Part shown: positions 1 through 12,135 of the stretch, piece after piece
Layout: every line of letters begins with the position of its first letter
Position numbering within the stretch: position 1 is the first letter of the stretch
NCBI GenBank assembly: GCA_036023115.1
Contig: JAYKKT010000080.1
Location: 11,587,501 to 11,651,500, forward strand
Direction of reading: 5' to 3'
Source: Brasenia schreberi
Taxonomy: Eukaryota; Streptophyta; Magnoliopsida; Nymphaeales; Cabombaceae
Length of the DNA: 64,000 nt
Program-made: the position numbers and the translations under genes
The notes under the pieces: model-generated
Seen by the model: the letters and a program-made list of their open reading frames with translations, nothing else
Told to the model about the DNA's origin: nothing
Databases searched by the model: none

Positions 1-1695
1 CTTGGAACTTTCAACTATGTAAAATCATTGTTCATGCAATATCAATTTCAACCGTTTTTGCAGTACCTTCTACACTAGGTATAACATTTGTCATGTCTTA
101 AAATGTTAAAAAGGACAAGAGTTTACAACATCAAAAGGTAGACAAATTTCATAAAAAAATGCTCTACGTGCTTAACATCAAATCTCTCATCTCCCTTGAT
201 AGCCGATCTAACTTCCGGTTTATCTCAAGGGGTTATCCTTGTTTGGAAAAACTATGCAATGTTTGGTCGTCGCCTTACTCACACGCTCTTTCCCTTAGCT
301 TGATGCCTTTTCACCTGCTCAGAATTCTCCATTTCTACTATAATAACATCCCGCCCATCTTCGCTTTGGATAAAAAATCTTCTCCATGAACCTTTTCTGA
401 AACTCATGCCATTGTTGGGAGATATTTTCCAATTTCTGCCTTCTCTGGCTGCAATTTTGTACTCTGCATTGCATCTTGTCTCATTTCAACTTGCACAGCC
501 TTTCACACATTTGAACAAACATATCCTAGCAAGATGGTGCTTCATACGAGAAATGCTTTCACTTTTCATCTTAGCAGTGTTGTTCTGGTTAAACAACCGG
601 TGGCCTTCATAAATATTCACACGATGCTTCTGTGCCAGATCTCTTTCATCGAAACTGAAAGTCTTGAAGTACTCAAAAGGGCTCGGATTTTACAAAAAAC
701 CCAAATGTGTTTGATGCTTTTGTAGGAGAAATAGTTTCTATCTGACAGAGGGGTCAGTTTTCAACAAATCCCTCAAGTTTTCTGGTGATTTTTAGGTCAA
801 ATAGTGGAAAACTAGGATCTGAAAGAAATAAGGCCATGTATTTCACAGAAACCTTGATTTCTCTCAAAGATTTGATAGCAGAAATGCAAGGGCTAAAAGA
901 TGAGCCCTCTTGAGGATTTACGGGGCTCTTATAAATCCCCCTTCTTCGGATGAGTAAAAGAAACAGGGGTTGACTCGGACGACTGCGATACTGCCCAATA
1001 CACCTAGTTTTTTTTTTTCGAAAAGCAATATTTTACCCTGAATAGTATCGGTTCAGGGTGCGATAAGATTTTTACGAACATTGGTTGTAAAATGTTATTT
1101 GGGTTCTTTCTTAGTCATTTTGACCTTAATTTTCACACCTGGGGTATTAGAGGAAGGTGTTACATCAAGGCTGTTTTGGAGATTATAATCATATTAAAAA
1201 ACTGGAATCATCATCACATATTCCGGTTACAGCGTTCAACTGAGCATGTAATTATGCATATGTTAGTAATTCTTAGGGGAAATATATCTTTCCTTTTTTC
1301 CTTTGGCAGCGTATCTTGGTTTGTTGAGACATATGCGTCTAGAAATTGATTAGACAATGATCTTCCAGATTTGTCTACTTATTTTAATTATAAAATTAAC
1401 GAATGACTTGATTGACCATAGCTTAGACATCATAACCATAGGTGGGTGATCCTACCCTTGATTGTCATTGGTTTCACTTACTGAAGTAAAAACTGTTGCT
1501 CATTCTTTAAGTGTAGATGCGGTCCATCAGCGGTATTTATATTGTCATCACAGAGTCTTGATGCTATTGTTGCACTTCTTTTTGTGCAGCTTGTCTTGGT
1601 TGTGTACTACAATGTTGTGGTACTTTTAGGTTCAAATTGAGTCTTAAAGAGAACTTATTGGGTTTTAATGATTTATTGAACTGGAAACTATGCAG
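1..1695 (+). other. Probable intron of the PRP38B-like gene
   Basis: No coding exon is visible here. The open frames are short and match nothing I know. The stretch ends in a good 3' splice site, ACTATGCAG, directly before the PRP38 terminal exon, so at least its right part is intron. I looked for the expected preceding exon, which should end in a ...LLLGQ-like sequence before the YYFD block, and did not find it. The intron is therefore probably longer than 1.6 kb, or the window starts inside it. Confidence 0.6.
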
Positions 1696-2490
1696 TATTA
1701 CTTCGATACACTCTTCCCACGCATCCCAGTACCTGTATTACGCCAGATTGTTTCTCACCTTGAAAGATTGAAGCTCCCTACAAAACATTGTGGCACCACG
1801 GGAGCAACCAATCGCCATGAATCTGATGATACTGCACGAAGGCCACCTTCTGTAAAGGCTTCCTTGTCAGTGTCGTTTGGACAGCGTGCTCCCCATCGTG
1901 CTTCTACAAGGGACTCCTCACCTGTGCGGCGGACTCTGCCTCCACCACGTGAAAGAAGTGCAAGCATCGACAACAGAAAATCTCCTGATAGAGATCCAAA
2001 AAAGGATCGTGGTCATTCTACAGAACGTCGGGATAGAGACCGCGAAAGAGACCGAGAACGAGACCAAGGGAGAGAGAGGGACCAAAATCGGAGCAAGGAC
2101 AGGAGGCATGGGTACGATCATGATGCAGATCACAGTATTAGAGATTCTCACAGGTCAAAGTATTCATCCAGAGAAAATGGCGGGAGGGATTATGACAGGG
2201 ACCGGGACAGGCGCCGAGATTCCACTTCTCGTCACCGAAGCAGGAGCAGGACTAGGAGTCCAAGCATTCATGCCTCAGGCAGGAGCAGTAGTGCGGATGC
2301 ACGCTCAAGCCCATTCAAGGAAGCCCCTCCAAAGGATAAGAGTACATCTTCAAGCAATATGGCGAAGTTGCGGGACCTTTATGGAGATGCGACGGCTGAC
2401 CGGAAAGGCGACAGCAGCAGTATGAGCCGCAGTGTCAGAGACAGTAGCAGTGAAGATGTCATCAGGCTGGGTGGTGCTACCTGGAAGTAA
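1696..2490 (+). CDS. PRP38B: PRP38-family pre-mRNA splicing factor (PRP38B-like), terminal exon only
   Basis: PRP38 proteins are spliceosome components associated with the U4/U6.U5 tri-snRNP and act in the nucleus during activation. The exon opens with YYFDTLFPRIPVPVLRQIV, followed by an LPTKH block. This is the conserved C-terminal end of the PRP38 fold in the plant PRP38B-type (SRL1) proteins. A long Arg/Ser/Asp/Glu tail follows, with RDRDRERDRERD-type and SRSRTRS runs typical of SR-like splicing factors. It ends with a KLRDLYGD segment and a terminal VIRLGGATWK, both typical of the plant family. The apparent ATG at 1690 belongs to the splice acceptor (ATGCAG/TAT), so the exon starts at 1696 in phase 0. 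Stop TAA is at 2488-2490. The N-terminal two thirds of the protein lie upstream of the window. The frame is open throughout, so I take it as functional. The symbol follows family convention. Confidence 0.9.
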   Translation, partial: YYFDTLFPRIPVPVLRQIVSHLERLKLPTKHCGTTGATNRHESDDTARRPPSVKASLSVSFGQRAPHRASTRDSSPVRRTLPPPRERSASIDNRKSPDRDPKKDRGHSTERRDRDRERDRERDQGRERDQNRSKDRRHGYDHDADHSIRDSHRSKYSSRENGGRDYDRDRDRRRDSTSRHRSRSRTRSPSIHASGRSSSADARSSPFKEAPPKDKSTSSSNMAKLRDLYGDATADRKGDSSSMSRSVRDSSSEDVIRLGGATWK

Positions 2491-3600
2491 CAGGCTTTCC
2501 TAGCGAAACCTGTACCTTGTAAACTATTAAAAAACAAGGGATGTACGAGGCAGTTTAGATCGTTTAGATAGGATTTTTTAGCAGTGGACGTCGTGCATCC
2601 GGTTTCTTGATGAAATTTGTTTAATTGATCCTATATAATGGCTTTGTAATGGATACAAGACACGTTGAAAACATAAGCTGTTGGATCTTGAGAAACTTAT
2701 TAGTAAGTTACATTGTTCGTCGGCTTTATCCAAGTCGACTCACAATTTAGTTCTGCTTAGATTTGCGTTCCCAAAGCAGAATACTTGGAGACAGGTGTGG
2801 CGTATTCTGAAATACTCTGAACCTGCACGTCTAAAATCTCATGTGTTGTGATCATGGGTGGTGATGCAAGATTTACAATTTGCATTTATGGATACGAATT
2901 TCTTTTATAGCGAGATACTTTGAGATATATGAAACCCAAGATTTATGGTGGTGTGTGACGCTTGGGCAACCGTTTAGCTTGAAACAACTCGAGAAGAAAG
3001 AACCGCAACGCTTCCTCTCAAAGCATAAGAGAGAAGGCTTGCATGCATTTCCTGCTGTAACTAGCCATAGTCATTTGACAGGCTGTTTCATAAGTACTTC
3101 AGCCGCCTAAACTTATTCCACATCATGTAAATGAAGTTGCATAAAGCATGCAAACACTTAGTAAAATCACATATTGGGTACCACAAGTGAATGAAGTGAG
3201 AGAAAGAGGGAAACCAAATGAAAGCAGTTATCGCTTTTAGCATACTCAATTATACGCATTGGATATGAGAAGTTACATCTGAACGGAAACTGTGAGACGG
3301 AGAAAGGGTCATTGCAACCCATCTACCAAGAAATAATCACTAGGCACCACACTGTTTTTACAACCAAAAGGATACACATACTTGTTGGAACCCCAGAAAA
3401 TATACTGAAAAAGAGAAAATATAAGAAAAATAGAGTGTACAACTTGCATAGATTTCCAAACAAAAAGAAAGGACAGGAAGAGGACAAGGGTGTATATGTA
3501 TACATATCTGAAGAGAGAGGAGGCAATATTTTATACAGTGATGCAAACTAAAATACAAGTGGAGGTGCTGGGAAATGAAGGCAATGTGAGGTACATCAAG
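2491..3600. other. PRP38B-like 3'UTR and intergenic sequence
   Basis: The first 200-400 bases after the stop are probably 3'UTR. They are AT-rich, with a TATATAATGG run near 2632. Beyond that I see no gene, RNA or repeat I recognise up to the FATB remnant. Confidence 0.4.
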
Positions 3601-3602
3601 TC

Positions 3603-3707
3603 CTCTCATGATCTCAGTCCCATCTTCCAGATCCATACTCAGGTGAGAGCCTTGTGTTTGGGCCAACACTCGGTTCGCCCTCTCATGATCTCAGCCCCAT
3701 CTTCCAG
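3603..3707. repeat. 78-bp offset duplication in the FATB 3' end
   Basis: A 27-base block, TCTCATGATCTCAG(T/C)CCCAT and following bases, occurs at 3603-3629 and again at 3681-3707 with one difference. On the minus strand the downstream copy lies after the stop codon, so it does not change the protein read from the first copy. Confidence 0.8.
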
Positions 3708-3866
3708 TCGAAGCAAGTGGGTGCACTCCATGCCAGAAACTGCACCCTCTTCCTCACCAGATACACTGCTCAATGACTGCAGAATGCTGTCCCGTACGCA
3801 TTCATGTCTGTATTCGAGTGTCATCCCTGATAATTCATGGTTCTCTAAGATTGACATTGGAGAACT
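3639..3866 (-). pseudogene. FATB: FATB acyl-ACP thioesterase, terminal exon fragment
   Basis: FATB releases saturated fatty acids from acyl carrier protein in plastids. Read on the minus strand, the exon begins after a TAG acceptor with SSPMSILENHELSGMTLEYR. It continues with RDSILQSL, HLLRLEDGAEIMRGRTE and WPKHKALT-stop, which is the conserved last exon of plant FATB. The C-terminal catalytic-domain segment looks undamaged. No preceding FATB exon is found on this strand, and the region where the intron should be is a pure (CT)n tract on the minus strand. Just past the stop a piece of the exon is repeated (positions 3603-3629 resemble 3681-3707, offset 78 bp), giving a second LEDGTEIMRG. With the other exons missing or inverted (see 5800-6413) I regard it as a gene fragment. 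Family assignment is firm; loss of function is inferred. Confidence 0.85.
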
Positions 3867-3896
3867 CTACAGAGAACAAGAAAATTTGTCACCATT

Positions 3897-3899
<3 letters not shown>

Positions 3900-3967
<68 letters not shown>
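3900..3967. repeat. (AG)n microsatellite
   Basis: About 33 uninterrupted AG units. It begins 34 bp from the FATB terminal exon acceptor, so on the minus strand it forms a (CT)n pyrimidine tract just upstream of the splice site. Confidence 0.97.
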
Positions 3968-3971
<4 letters not shown>

Positions 3972-5770
3972 ACATCCTAAAAACCATTTATCAACCTCCA
4001 AGAAACCGTTTCTACTCTGATCAGCCAAGAATTTCTCATTCCTTGTCTGCTAGAAACTATTGCTACCAATTCATTGTGAAATTTCCAGGACATTTAGGAG
4101 TTGAGGATAAGTAAAAAAGCCAATTTCGATGACAGTCCACCCTGTTACCAGACTAGACAGATTATATGTAAGAATACTTCGTTGTCAACATGCATTAGGT
4201 CTGATCTGTGACTTTCTTGAGTAGACAGAACCACGTTATTTGTCAACCATGTGTATAACTTCCATACGGGCATAAAGACACAACAAGAACTCAGCTTAGC
4301 GAAGTAGCAGTTGGTATTTCCAAGTCTGGGTAACCTTTATGCAGTCACGAACGAAATGGACACTGCAGGAACCAAATCACTGAAGACATGGAGGTGACGG
4401 GCAAAAGAAGATTGTGTGTTGATGCTCAATATCTGCGCATTACTTTTAAATAAGAAAGGGCAGACTTATCTTTAATATATTATTCAACAAAAAGTTGATG
4501 TTAAAAACATTTCCAAAAAGCTATATTGCATGGAAATGGAACGGGAACACGGGAAACGACAAATCTTCGACACTTAAAGAAACAAGAAACGATAATATAT
4601 ATATACTATATAACAAATGAAAAACAAAAACATTTTACACAAATTTAATATCTAATTACATTAAACTGATAAATATAAGAAAATGGGTATACTTTTAAGC
4701 GTTATCGACAAGAATTGTGCTCCTTTCTTCATCGAGAAATAGAAACGCTAGTTCTCCAACTTACGAAAGCCTACAGCAAAAGTTGTGTGGTTTTAGACCG
4801 AAAACGAGAGAGAGTGTTCAAAGGTTTGATTCTCAAATCGAGTAAAGATTATAGTAAAAGTAACAGTGACGATAGGATTTTGGATTGAGAGAGAATTTGA
4901 TGGTTGGACTTTTTTTTTTCCAGTTTTAAAGAAGAGATGTTTCCCATAAACGAGACACTTTAAGCAAACCTTTATCAAAAACACAAAAACTCTAGGAAAA
5001 CGTTTCTGGTTTCCGATACGTATGAAAATGGTAAACGGCTCCTAAAAAGCTCCCATACTTCATAGGGAGAAGTGTGTTTAATTAGACATGTTAGGATTTC
5101 AAACCATCGGTTTTGGGTTTCTTGGAACCAAAAATGAACCTAACAAACTTGAGGGGATTCTGGTTTTAAATCCGAATCATCTCGAAACCGTTAATTTTTT
5201 TAGAAAAAAGGCAAATACTCCTTTTGAAAATCAAATTCCCACCAACCTTAATTGTAAAACACTTCCTACTGCTGGACTGTTAATAAAATTGTGCTACTAA
5301 ATGTTAATATATATAAACTGTTTAATGGTGGTTTATAACCGTCAGTTCCGATTTCAATTCCGAGTCAATTTCTGAAGATCACGACTGTAACTGAATCAGT
5401 TGTTGTTGGGTTTCGATTAATTATGATTCTGACCGGTTGCATAATTACGAATGTCTTCAAACCACTTAAATAAATATTCGTTCATACGTGCTGAAGGGAC
5501 GTGCCGTAACTCGTCTTGAGACAGCAGAACCCAAGAAGGCCAGAGCATGCCAGCTAGCTTAGGATGAGTTCCAGCCTATATACTTGACATTGTTGACATG
5601 CTGGTTTGCATCCAGATCGTACCAACGAGGCTGCAGTTTCGGAAACAAAGACGTTAATGGGGTCTGTATGTGTGTGTGTGTGAGAGAGAGAAAGAGAGAG
5701 AGGAGTTGCCCAGGTGCTCCTGAACAGACGGTAGACAACCATCCAACACGGAGGCCAATCCTAATAGACG
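3968..5770. other. Region with no recognised gene; degenerate repeat-like sequence
   Basis: The missing FATB exons 3-5 were looked for on both strands and not seen. At 5088-5460 there are scattered AACCG/CGGTT-rich phrases resembling those around 44.3-46.3 kb, probably an old repeat. At 5666-5705 there is a short compound (TG)n(GA)n microsatellite. Confidence 0.5.
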
Positions 5771-5799
5771 GTCTTAGATTGACTTGGCCTGGTTGATGT

Positions 5800-6413
5800 C
5801 TCAGGTCAAGGCGAATGTTCAGGCACCTCCAAAGAATAATGGCAACAAGGTGGTGCTCATGACGGCCGACAATGACAAGGCCATCGATTCGAGGGATGTG
5901 AATGAGGATGAGGTCTCTTCTTGTTAATCTTCTTCACCGCAAGCGAAGACAATTATCAATCAGTTACCAGACTGGAGTGTCCTGCTTGCTGCTATAACTG
6001 CCATATTTTCGGCTGTTGAGAAGCAGTTTGTGAATTTTGATTGGAGGCCAAAAAGCCAGACATGTTACTGGATTCATTTCGATTGGGAAGAATAGTTCAC
6101 GATGGCCTTGTTTTCAGGCAATACTTTCCTATCAGATCATACGAAATTGGAGCATATGGCACTGCATCTATAGAAACGCTAATGAATCATTTACAGGTAA
6201 ATTGCACAAGGAGAGTTGCGTGCTTACTGTTCTGGCTTATGCTTTCATTATTTACTAAGTGATGGTCTTATTCAATTAGCAAACAGCAGTTAACCATTTG
6301 AAAACTGCTGGACTCTTGGGAGATGGGTTTGGTACGACACCGGAAATGACAAGGAAATATTTTATATTGGTTGTCACCCGTATGCAGGTTGTTGTAGACC
6401 GATACCCTTCATG
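5800..6413 (+). pseudogene. FATB: FATB acyl-ACP thioesterase, exons 1-2 remnant with stop and frameshift
   Basis: The plus strand encodes the N-terminal half of FATB. A transit/linker end (VKANVQAPPKNNGNKV) leads into LPDWSVLLAAITAIF, a hydrophobic segment. Next come KPDMLLDSFRLGRIVHDGLVFRQ and SYEIGAYGTASIETLMNHLQ up to 6196, where a GT donor follows (GTAAATT). Exon 2 runs from the acceptor before 6280 to 6413 (TAVNHLKTAGLLGDGFG, TRMQVVVDRYPS) with a GTAAGC donor. Defects are visible. A TAA lies in frame near 5925. One base is missing in the A-run around 6050, shifting the frame between DWRPK and KPDMLL. The true start codon and most of the transit peptide cannot be identified. Nothing homologous to exon 3 follows; copia sequence begins soon after. 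The splice sites are intact, so this is a segment of genomic DNA, not a retrocopy. Confidence 0.85.
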
Positions 6414-6529
6414 GTAAGCTTCTTGCATTTAATGTACCATTTCTGAATTGTGAAGTCAATTATGATGAATCAAAATGATTAATTTTGTGCCTCAACTCTG
6501 ATGTTGACGGTGTGCTGATTCCCGTAGTT

Positions 6530-6580
6530 TGATATCTATCCAGATACATACTTTTGATATCTATCCAGATACATACTTGA
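6530..6580. repeat. Short tandem duplication (about 25 bp, two copies)
   Basis: TTTGATATCTATCCAGATAC occurs twice head to tail just downstream of the FATB remnant. A short open reading stretch runs through it and on to about 6670 (YLKPFDFYVYRW...). I do not recognise it. Confidence 0.7.
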
Positions 6581-6689
6581 AGCCGTTCGATTTCTATGTC
6601 TATCGTTGGATCAACAAGGGTCATCTTACCCATTATATGTTTGATATTTACGCCCAAATCCATCAACCAGGTAATTTTCAAACACGAAC

Positions 6690-9600
6690 CAACAAAACAA
6701 AATTTATATGTAACTTCAAATTTTCAAGTAAAACAGGAAAAACTCCTTTATGTATCTCGATAGTAATAGAAGAAGAATATAGAAGTCACAAACCTATTAT
6801 GTCCCTAGACAGTACTGTTAGGTTAAGAAACAACCTAGTGATTATAAAGAAAACAAACAAAGTATGAAACAAAAGCCAAAACCCAAAAGAAATCCCAAAA
6901 TAAACCATGTTTGTTTTGTGGTGAAGTTGAATATTAAGCGAGAAATTGTCACTCAAAGAAAGCTAAGAAACCTGTAACCACTGAAGGAGCTATGATCAAT
7001 ACGGTGGTAACTACTGCACCTACTAGTGACGTGTATCTATCTCTTAAACCCCATTTTTTTTCTATTTATGAACCACAATAATGTATTGTATACACTGGGT
7101 TAATGTGCACGTCTGTACTTATTAGTCTCCGTTTGTGTCTTACTAAGTCGTCTGTATGCGAACAGTGACCTTAGGGGATCATTTAACTACTAAAGTCAAG
7201 AGCGAAGGGCATGTAGATTTAATGTTTCTTTCGCGAAATGTTCTAATTAGACACATTCCAACGATTCACTAAAATATCTCCAGTGACCTTACTTTAGTTA
7301 GGGAGATATTAAGGTTAGATTGTAAATATAATAAAGTTGTCATTACACAACTTAATACAAGGTGTTTCTTTGGGAAGAGTTATTTGTGTGATTTAGAGGA
7401 TCTGTTTAAAATTCATATAGAACCAATTATTGATTCTTGTATGAATTTTAATGATAATAAAGTCTCTATTTTTGTTTCATTATATTCTTCTTCTTTATAC
7501 AATATTGAATCATATGATGTATTGCATGCTAGTTTGGGTTATGTAAACTTTGATTCCGTGAAAGGAATGATGAATTTAAATCTTATCCCTAAGACTGTCA
7601 TATATAGAAAATACAAATATGGTACATGAGTGAAATAATAGAACCCTGTGATATGTTAATGTTTTACTTCAAAGTTTTGGGTTACCTACTTATATGTGGG
7701 TAAGCTTTAAATATAGCTTATCATATTCTAAATAGAGTTCCTCATAAGCATAATGAAAGTAGTACCTTTGAGCTTTCAAATGGTTGAAAGAACGATATCA
7801 AATATCTCAAAATGTGGGATGTCTTGCGAAAGTACTCATCTTTGAACATAAGAGAAAGAAATTGGGATGTAAAAAGTGGATGTTATATTTTTGGGTTACA
7901 TGGAGACAATCTATGCATATTGATTTTTAGTCATTAGATATGATATTTCTAGCATAGATGTCAACACAATAGTTGAGCTTCGTGATGTTATATTATTTGA
8001 GAATGTTTTTCACATGAATATTAAAGTTCTCCAAAGTGTATCTTCTAGAGATTCTAATTCTACTATTGGTTCTATTTTCGATTATGTAGAAAAAATGACA
8101 AATGTGGGGGTGACCTTGATTGTGTTGTTTTCAAAAAGAAAATAACTAAACCAAGGAGAAGTGAATAGTATGGGATATCAAAGGACTTCGGAAGTGACTT
8201 TGTTACTTTTAATGTCGAGGATGGATCTATCACCTTTCTACATGCCATGACCTCACCTGAGGTTAAGTTTTGTAGAGAAGCCATTAACAATGAAATCCAA
8301 TCAAATTTCTTTAATGCTACTTAAAAATTGGTGAATTTGTCTCTTGGTTGTTCTATTGTGGGTTGCAAATAATTCTTTAAGAAGAAACTTAATATAGACA
8401 GAACAATTAATAAGCACAAGAGCATGTTAATTGTCAAGAGATACAGACAAAAGGAAGTAATACATTACTTTTTTACCTATTCCGTAATTTCTCGGATGAC
8501 CATCATCCGAGTGCTTATAGCATTGGCCTCTGTATATGATCCACAATCCATTAGATAGATGTGAATATTGTTTTCCTTTATGATGACCTCCATAGGAAAA
8601 TTTATATGAATCAACCAAAGTGATTTGTGGTTCGTGGGAATGAGTATAAGGTGTGTTAGCTTGTTAAATCATTATATGATTTAAAATAAGTGTCTAAACA
8701 ATGACATGAAAAGTTTAAATATGTAATATTATCTTTTGACTCTGTTTCTAATGATTATGGTAAGTATGTCTATTACAAGTTGGTCAATAATGCTTTAATC
8801 ATTCTTTGCCTACATGTAAATGATATATTGTTGTTTGGTTTCGATATGAGAATAATAAGTAAGACTTAGTCATTATAATGTAGTAAGTTTGAGATGAAGG
8901 ACATGGGTGTGGCTGATGTGATTTTAGTACTTAAAATCATAAAGTCTACTGATGGTAAAATAATCTCTCAATTTAACCATGTTGAGAAAGTTTTAGAGAG
9001 ATTTGTATATACAAACTATAGACCTTTTAAGACCCCATGTGATTCATCTAAGACTTTGTATAGGAATGAAAGTGGTATTCCTTTGTCTCAACTATGATAT
9101 TCTTACATTATCGATAGTTTGATATATCTAACAAATTTTACACAATCAAATATTGTATTTGATGTGTAAGTTAAGTAAATACACTAGTTGTTCAAATAGA
9201 ACCTATTGGGAAGCTCTAGATAAAGTACTTCGTTATGTGAGGGAAATAATTTTTCTTAGATTATATTATTTAAGGATTTAGTGATGCTAGTCGGATAACA
9301 AAGAACTCTGAAAGTAATAAGGTCACTAGAATATGTGTTTATTGTGAGTGATAATGATATCACTTGAAAATCTAAAAACCATACTACTTTGGTTCGTTCT
9401 ACCTTTGAGGTAGAACTATATGCTTTGGATGATACTAGATTCGAAGCTGAATAACTTAAGGGACTTATATCCAGTTTACCTATGGTAAAGAAGGTAATTT
9501 TTCTAATTTTAGTACACTGTAATAACATAACTACAATAGCTAAGATCAATAGTTAGAAGTACAATAAAAAATAACAGATATACATCCAAGTTAGACTAAA

Positions 9601-10790
9601 GTGTGTAAGGGCTGTAGTGTCTGATGAAGTAATTGTTGTAGATTTTATTGGATCCAAAGGTAATACAATTGATTCTTTGATTAAGGGTCTATTAGTAACC
9701 TTAACTAAGAAATCAAGGTTAAGAATGATATTGAAACCCACAATTTATTCACAAGCAGTGTCAACCAATCTACTTGAGTAAAGATCACACAAAGTACGTG
9801 TAATGTAGTAGTAACAAGTTATTGGGTGAATATGATGACATTTTGTATTATGTGATACTTTTAATATCTATGTATCTATCCCTTGTAAACCTAAAGTGTC
9901 ATGACTGCAAGTTTAGAAAGAGATTATTTTCTTAATGAGATCAAATCATAGTACAAGATGCTAACAGTATATCCTTGGAGATGCTCAACTAAGTGATTGA
10001 CATTGTGTGGCCACAATAGGAGAATTAAGTTATTCCATGAAGATAATCATGATACATGATATAGATGCATGACCATTAATGCATCACCCCTACATATCAC
10101 TCTATAGCCTTTTATTGTATTGTTACCAATAAACACTTTTGCACTCAAGGTTCAGGTTCAAGATATATGTTCACCTAGTTCTTGTAAGAGTAATATTGGA
10201 TAACTCATATAATAATTCAAACCGAAATGTACTATTATTGAAATCATAAATTGATGGTTTATGACACTTCTACACTTAAGGACTTTGTGAGTATTGTTGT
10301 ATTAATGTTAATTATGGTTGGATTTATTAAACTTATGTACATTAATAACATTTAATTCATGTTTATATCCTAAATATTCAATTGATGCGTTACTTATATA
10401 CATGAAAGTACTAAAGTGTAAAAAATCACATGTGAGGGGCTTGTGTATGTGATAACCAAGAGGATACAAAGTTTAGTATAATATTGAAGGAGACAAACTC
10501 ACATGCCCTTTTATATAGTTGATAGTTCATTAACCTTAGTTCAAAGAGCTTGGAGAAGACATGCTACACCACACACATGCGCACGCACGTGCCAAGCCTA
10601 GGCTTGAAAATTGTTTTCGGTGTATATTTTTGTACGAAAATCTTTTGACCTGGCGGTCAAAAGTGCTTGTGTGGAAACGATTAAAGGACAGAGAGGTGCA
10701 TCGTTTGGATCGAGTCCACGATTCGTGATCTAACACACACTCTATAAATATGTGATTAGGGCTCTCTAATCAGTACTAAAGTGGATAGTT
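6690..10790 (+). mobile_element. Degenerate 5'-truncated Ty1/copia retrotransposon
   Basis: Remains of a gag-pol polyprotein occur in copia order with many stops and frameshifts. A zinc knuckle lies near 6910-6955 (CLFCGE...NC, with His replaced by Tyr and an in-frame stop). A GAG-pre-integrase block lies at 7380-7640 (HASLGYVNFDSVKGMMNLNLIP). An integrase C-terminal piece is at 7810-8000. An RT piece is at 8890-9095 (EMKDMGVADVILVLKI, VLERFVYTNYRPFKTPCDSS), and an RNase H/3' region runs from 9100 to about 10080. The central integrase is mostly gone. A 3' LTR fragment follows. No 5' LTR is present, and the left end abuts the FATB remnant. It is the same family as the minus-strand element at 11236-22240. 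Confidence 0.8.
10295..10790 (+). repeat. 3' LTR fragment of the plus-strand copia element
   Basis: Matches, in inverted orientation, the LTR at 11236-12135. The shared pieces are a TTTTATATAGTTG...AGTTCAAAGAGCTTGGAG stretch, a CACAC(A)TGCGCACGCAC segment, and a CTATAAATA TATA-box-like motif near 10741-10750 followed by GTGATTAGGG. It starts near TGTTGTATTAATG, just after a GACTTTGTGAG stretch equivalent to the end of the internal region. The right end fades near 10790. Confidence 0.7.
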
Positions 10791-11230
10791 TTCATGACAG
10801 GAAACATGACTTTTAAGAAAAGAAGAAGAAGAAATCTACAGTTTCGAACTCAAAATTATTAGCCTATTTAAAAATGAATCTTACTTAACATAGTCTGTAA
10901 CTTTTAAGAATGGAAGCGTTACTCTACAAGGAAGAAAGAATGCCCGAACATGTTCCTAATGAATGGCTGAAACTTTTCAAAATAAAAATATGACAGAGAT
11001 CCATTATCGAAAAAGAAGAAGAAAAAGAAATCCGATATAAACGGAACTACAATAAGAAATATTGTTGTAATTCCAATATTTCTATGATGAAATCACCACG
11101 AAAACGAAATGTAAAATGCATGCAACAAAACAAGCTTTACAAATTCATATTGGTCGACCTAAATGTCCCCTAGAAGAATGAAATGCAAAGGTACCAAGGT
11201 CGCAAGTTTCTCGCATTCGAATAAATGAAA
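10791..11230. other. Spacer between two inverted copia copies
   Basis: AT-rich sequence with GAAGAAGAA runs. No gene or recognisable repeat seen. Confidence 0.4.
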
Positions 11231-11235
11231 CAAAC

Positions 11236-12135
11236 TGTTGGAAAATCCATAGACATACATGCATAATAACATAATATGCAATAAATGTAAACATGCCCCA
11301 ATCATAAATAACAACCATAGATCCAAAATAAACCAGAATCAAGCCATATGAAAAACAAAAGCATAAGCAAAATCAAAAATTTATATGTGCGAGTCACTCT
11401 TGCGGACTTGCCTTAGAGAAATCAGTGCCCCATTATAAATACATTCGGGTACCTGTGTCCTCTTAGGATAAAACACGCACATAACTCGAAAAGCATGTAC
11501 ATGACTTTGAGTCAAACTTGAACACACCTTAGTTGTCTATGTCTTGAGAAGAAATAGGGACCACCCACGGGCACAAGGACAAAACCACGAGCAGAAAGGC
11601 AGAACCATGAGAAGAGAGAGAAGAGAACATAATGAACTGGGTGACTATGGAGGACCCCTAATCACCTATTTATAGGTACATGTGTGGATCATGGATCTGA
11701 TTCAAATGACGCACCGCTTTATCCTCAACCGTCTCATCTTATCCGAAACCACCCCACCTTATCTAGAATTGCCTCATCTTATTTTTATCCGTGATCTTGC
11801 AACTTTTGATTATTAAATCAAAAGTTTTCCATGCAAAAAGGTAGATAAAGACCCAAACCCAAACCACAAGCCCAAGCCTTGCCTGATGTGCGTGCACGCA
11901 CATGTGGTATAGTATGTCCTCTCAAGCTCTTTAAACTAATGTTCATTAGCTACCAACTATATAAAAGAACATGTGGGTTTGTCACATCCATCATTATGGG
12001 ACAAAACTTTGTTTTTTCTTGATCATCTTTCGCAGAAGTCAATTATATTTTACTTTTTACACTTTAGAACTTTTACATATATTAATTAAATATATAGGGA
12101 TACTAACATACATTTAATGCACATAAAATCCAACA
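11236..12135 (-). repeat. Copia LTR (3' LTR of the minus-strand element)
   Basis: 900 bp, bounded by TGTTGGA and TCCAACA, a perfect 7-bp inverted pair. Flanked outside by CAAAC. It contains a CCTATTTATAGGT TATA-like motif near 11666. The internal side begins with a purine stretch, on the minus strand GTGAGAGATTG, that fits a polypurine tract. Confidence 0.9.

Noticed and set aside
1877..2425. 182-residue plus-strand frame
   Set aside because: Out-of-frame shadow of the Arg/Ser-rich PRP38 exon.
3490..4020. 176-residue plus-strand frame ending in an Arg-Glu run
   Set aside because: Antisense of the FATB terminal exon plus the (AG)n tract.
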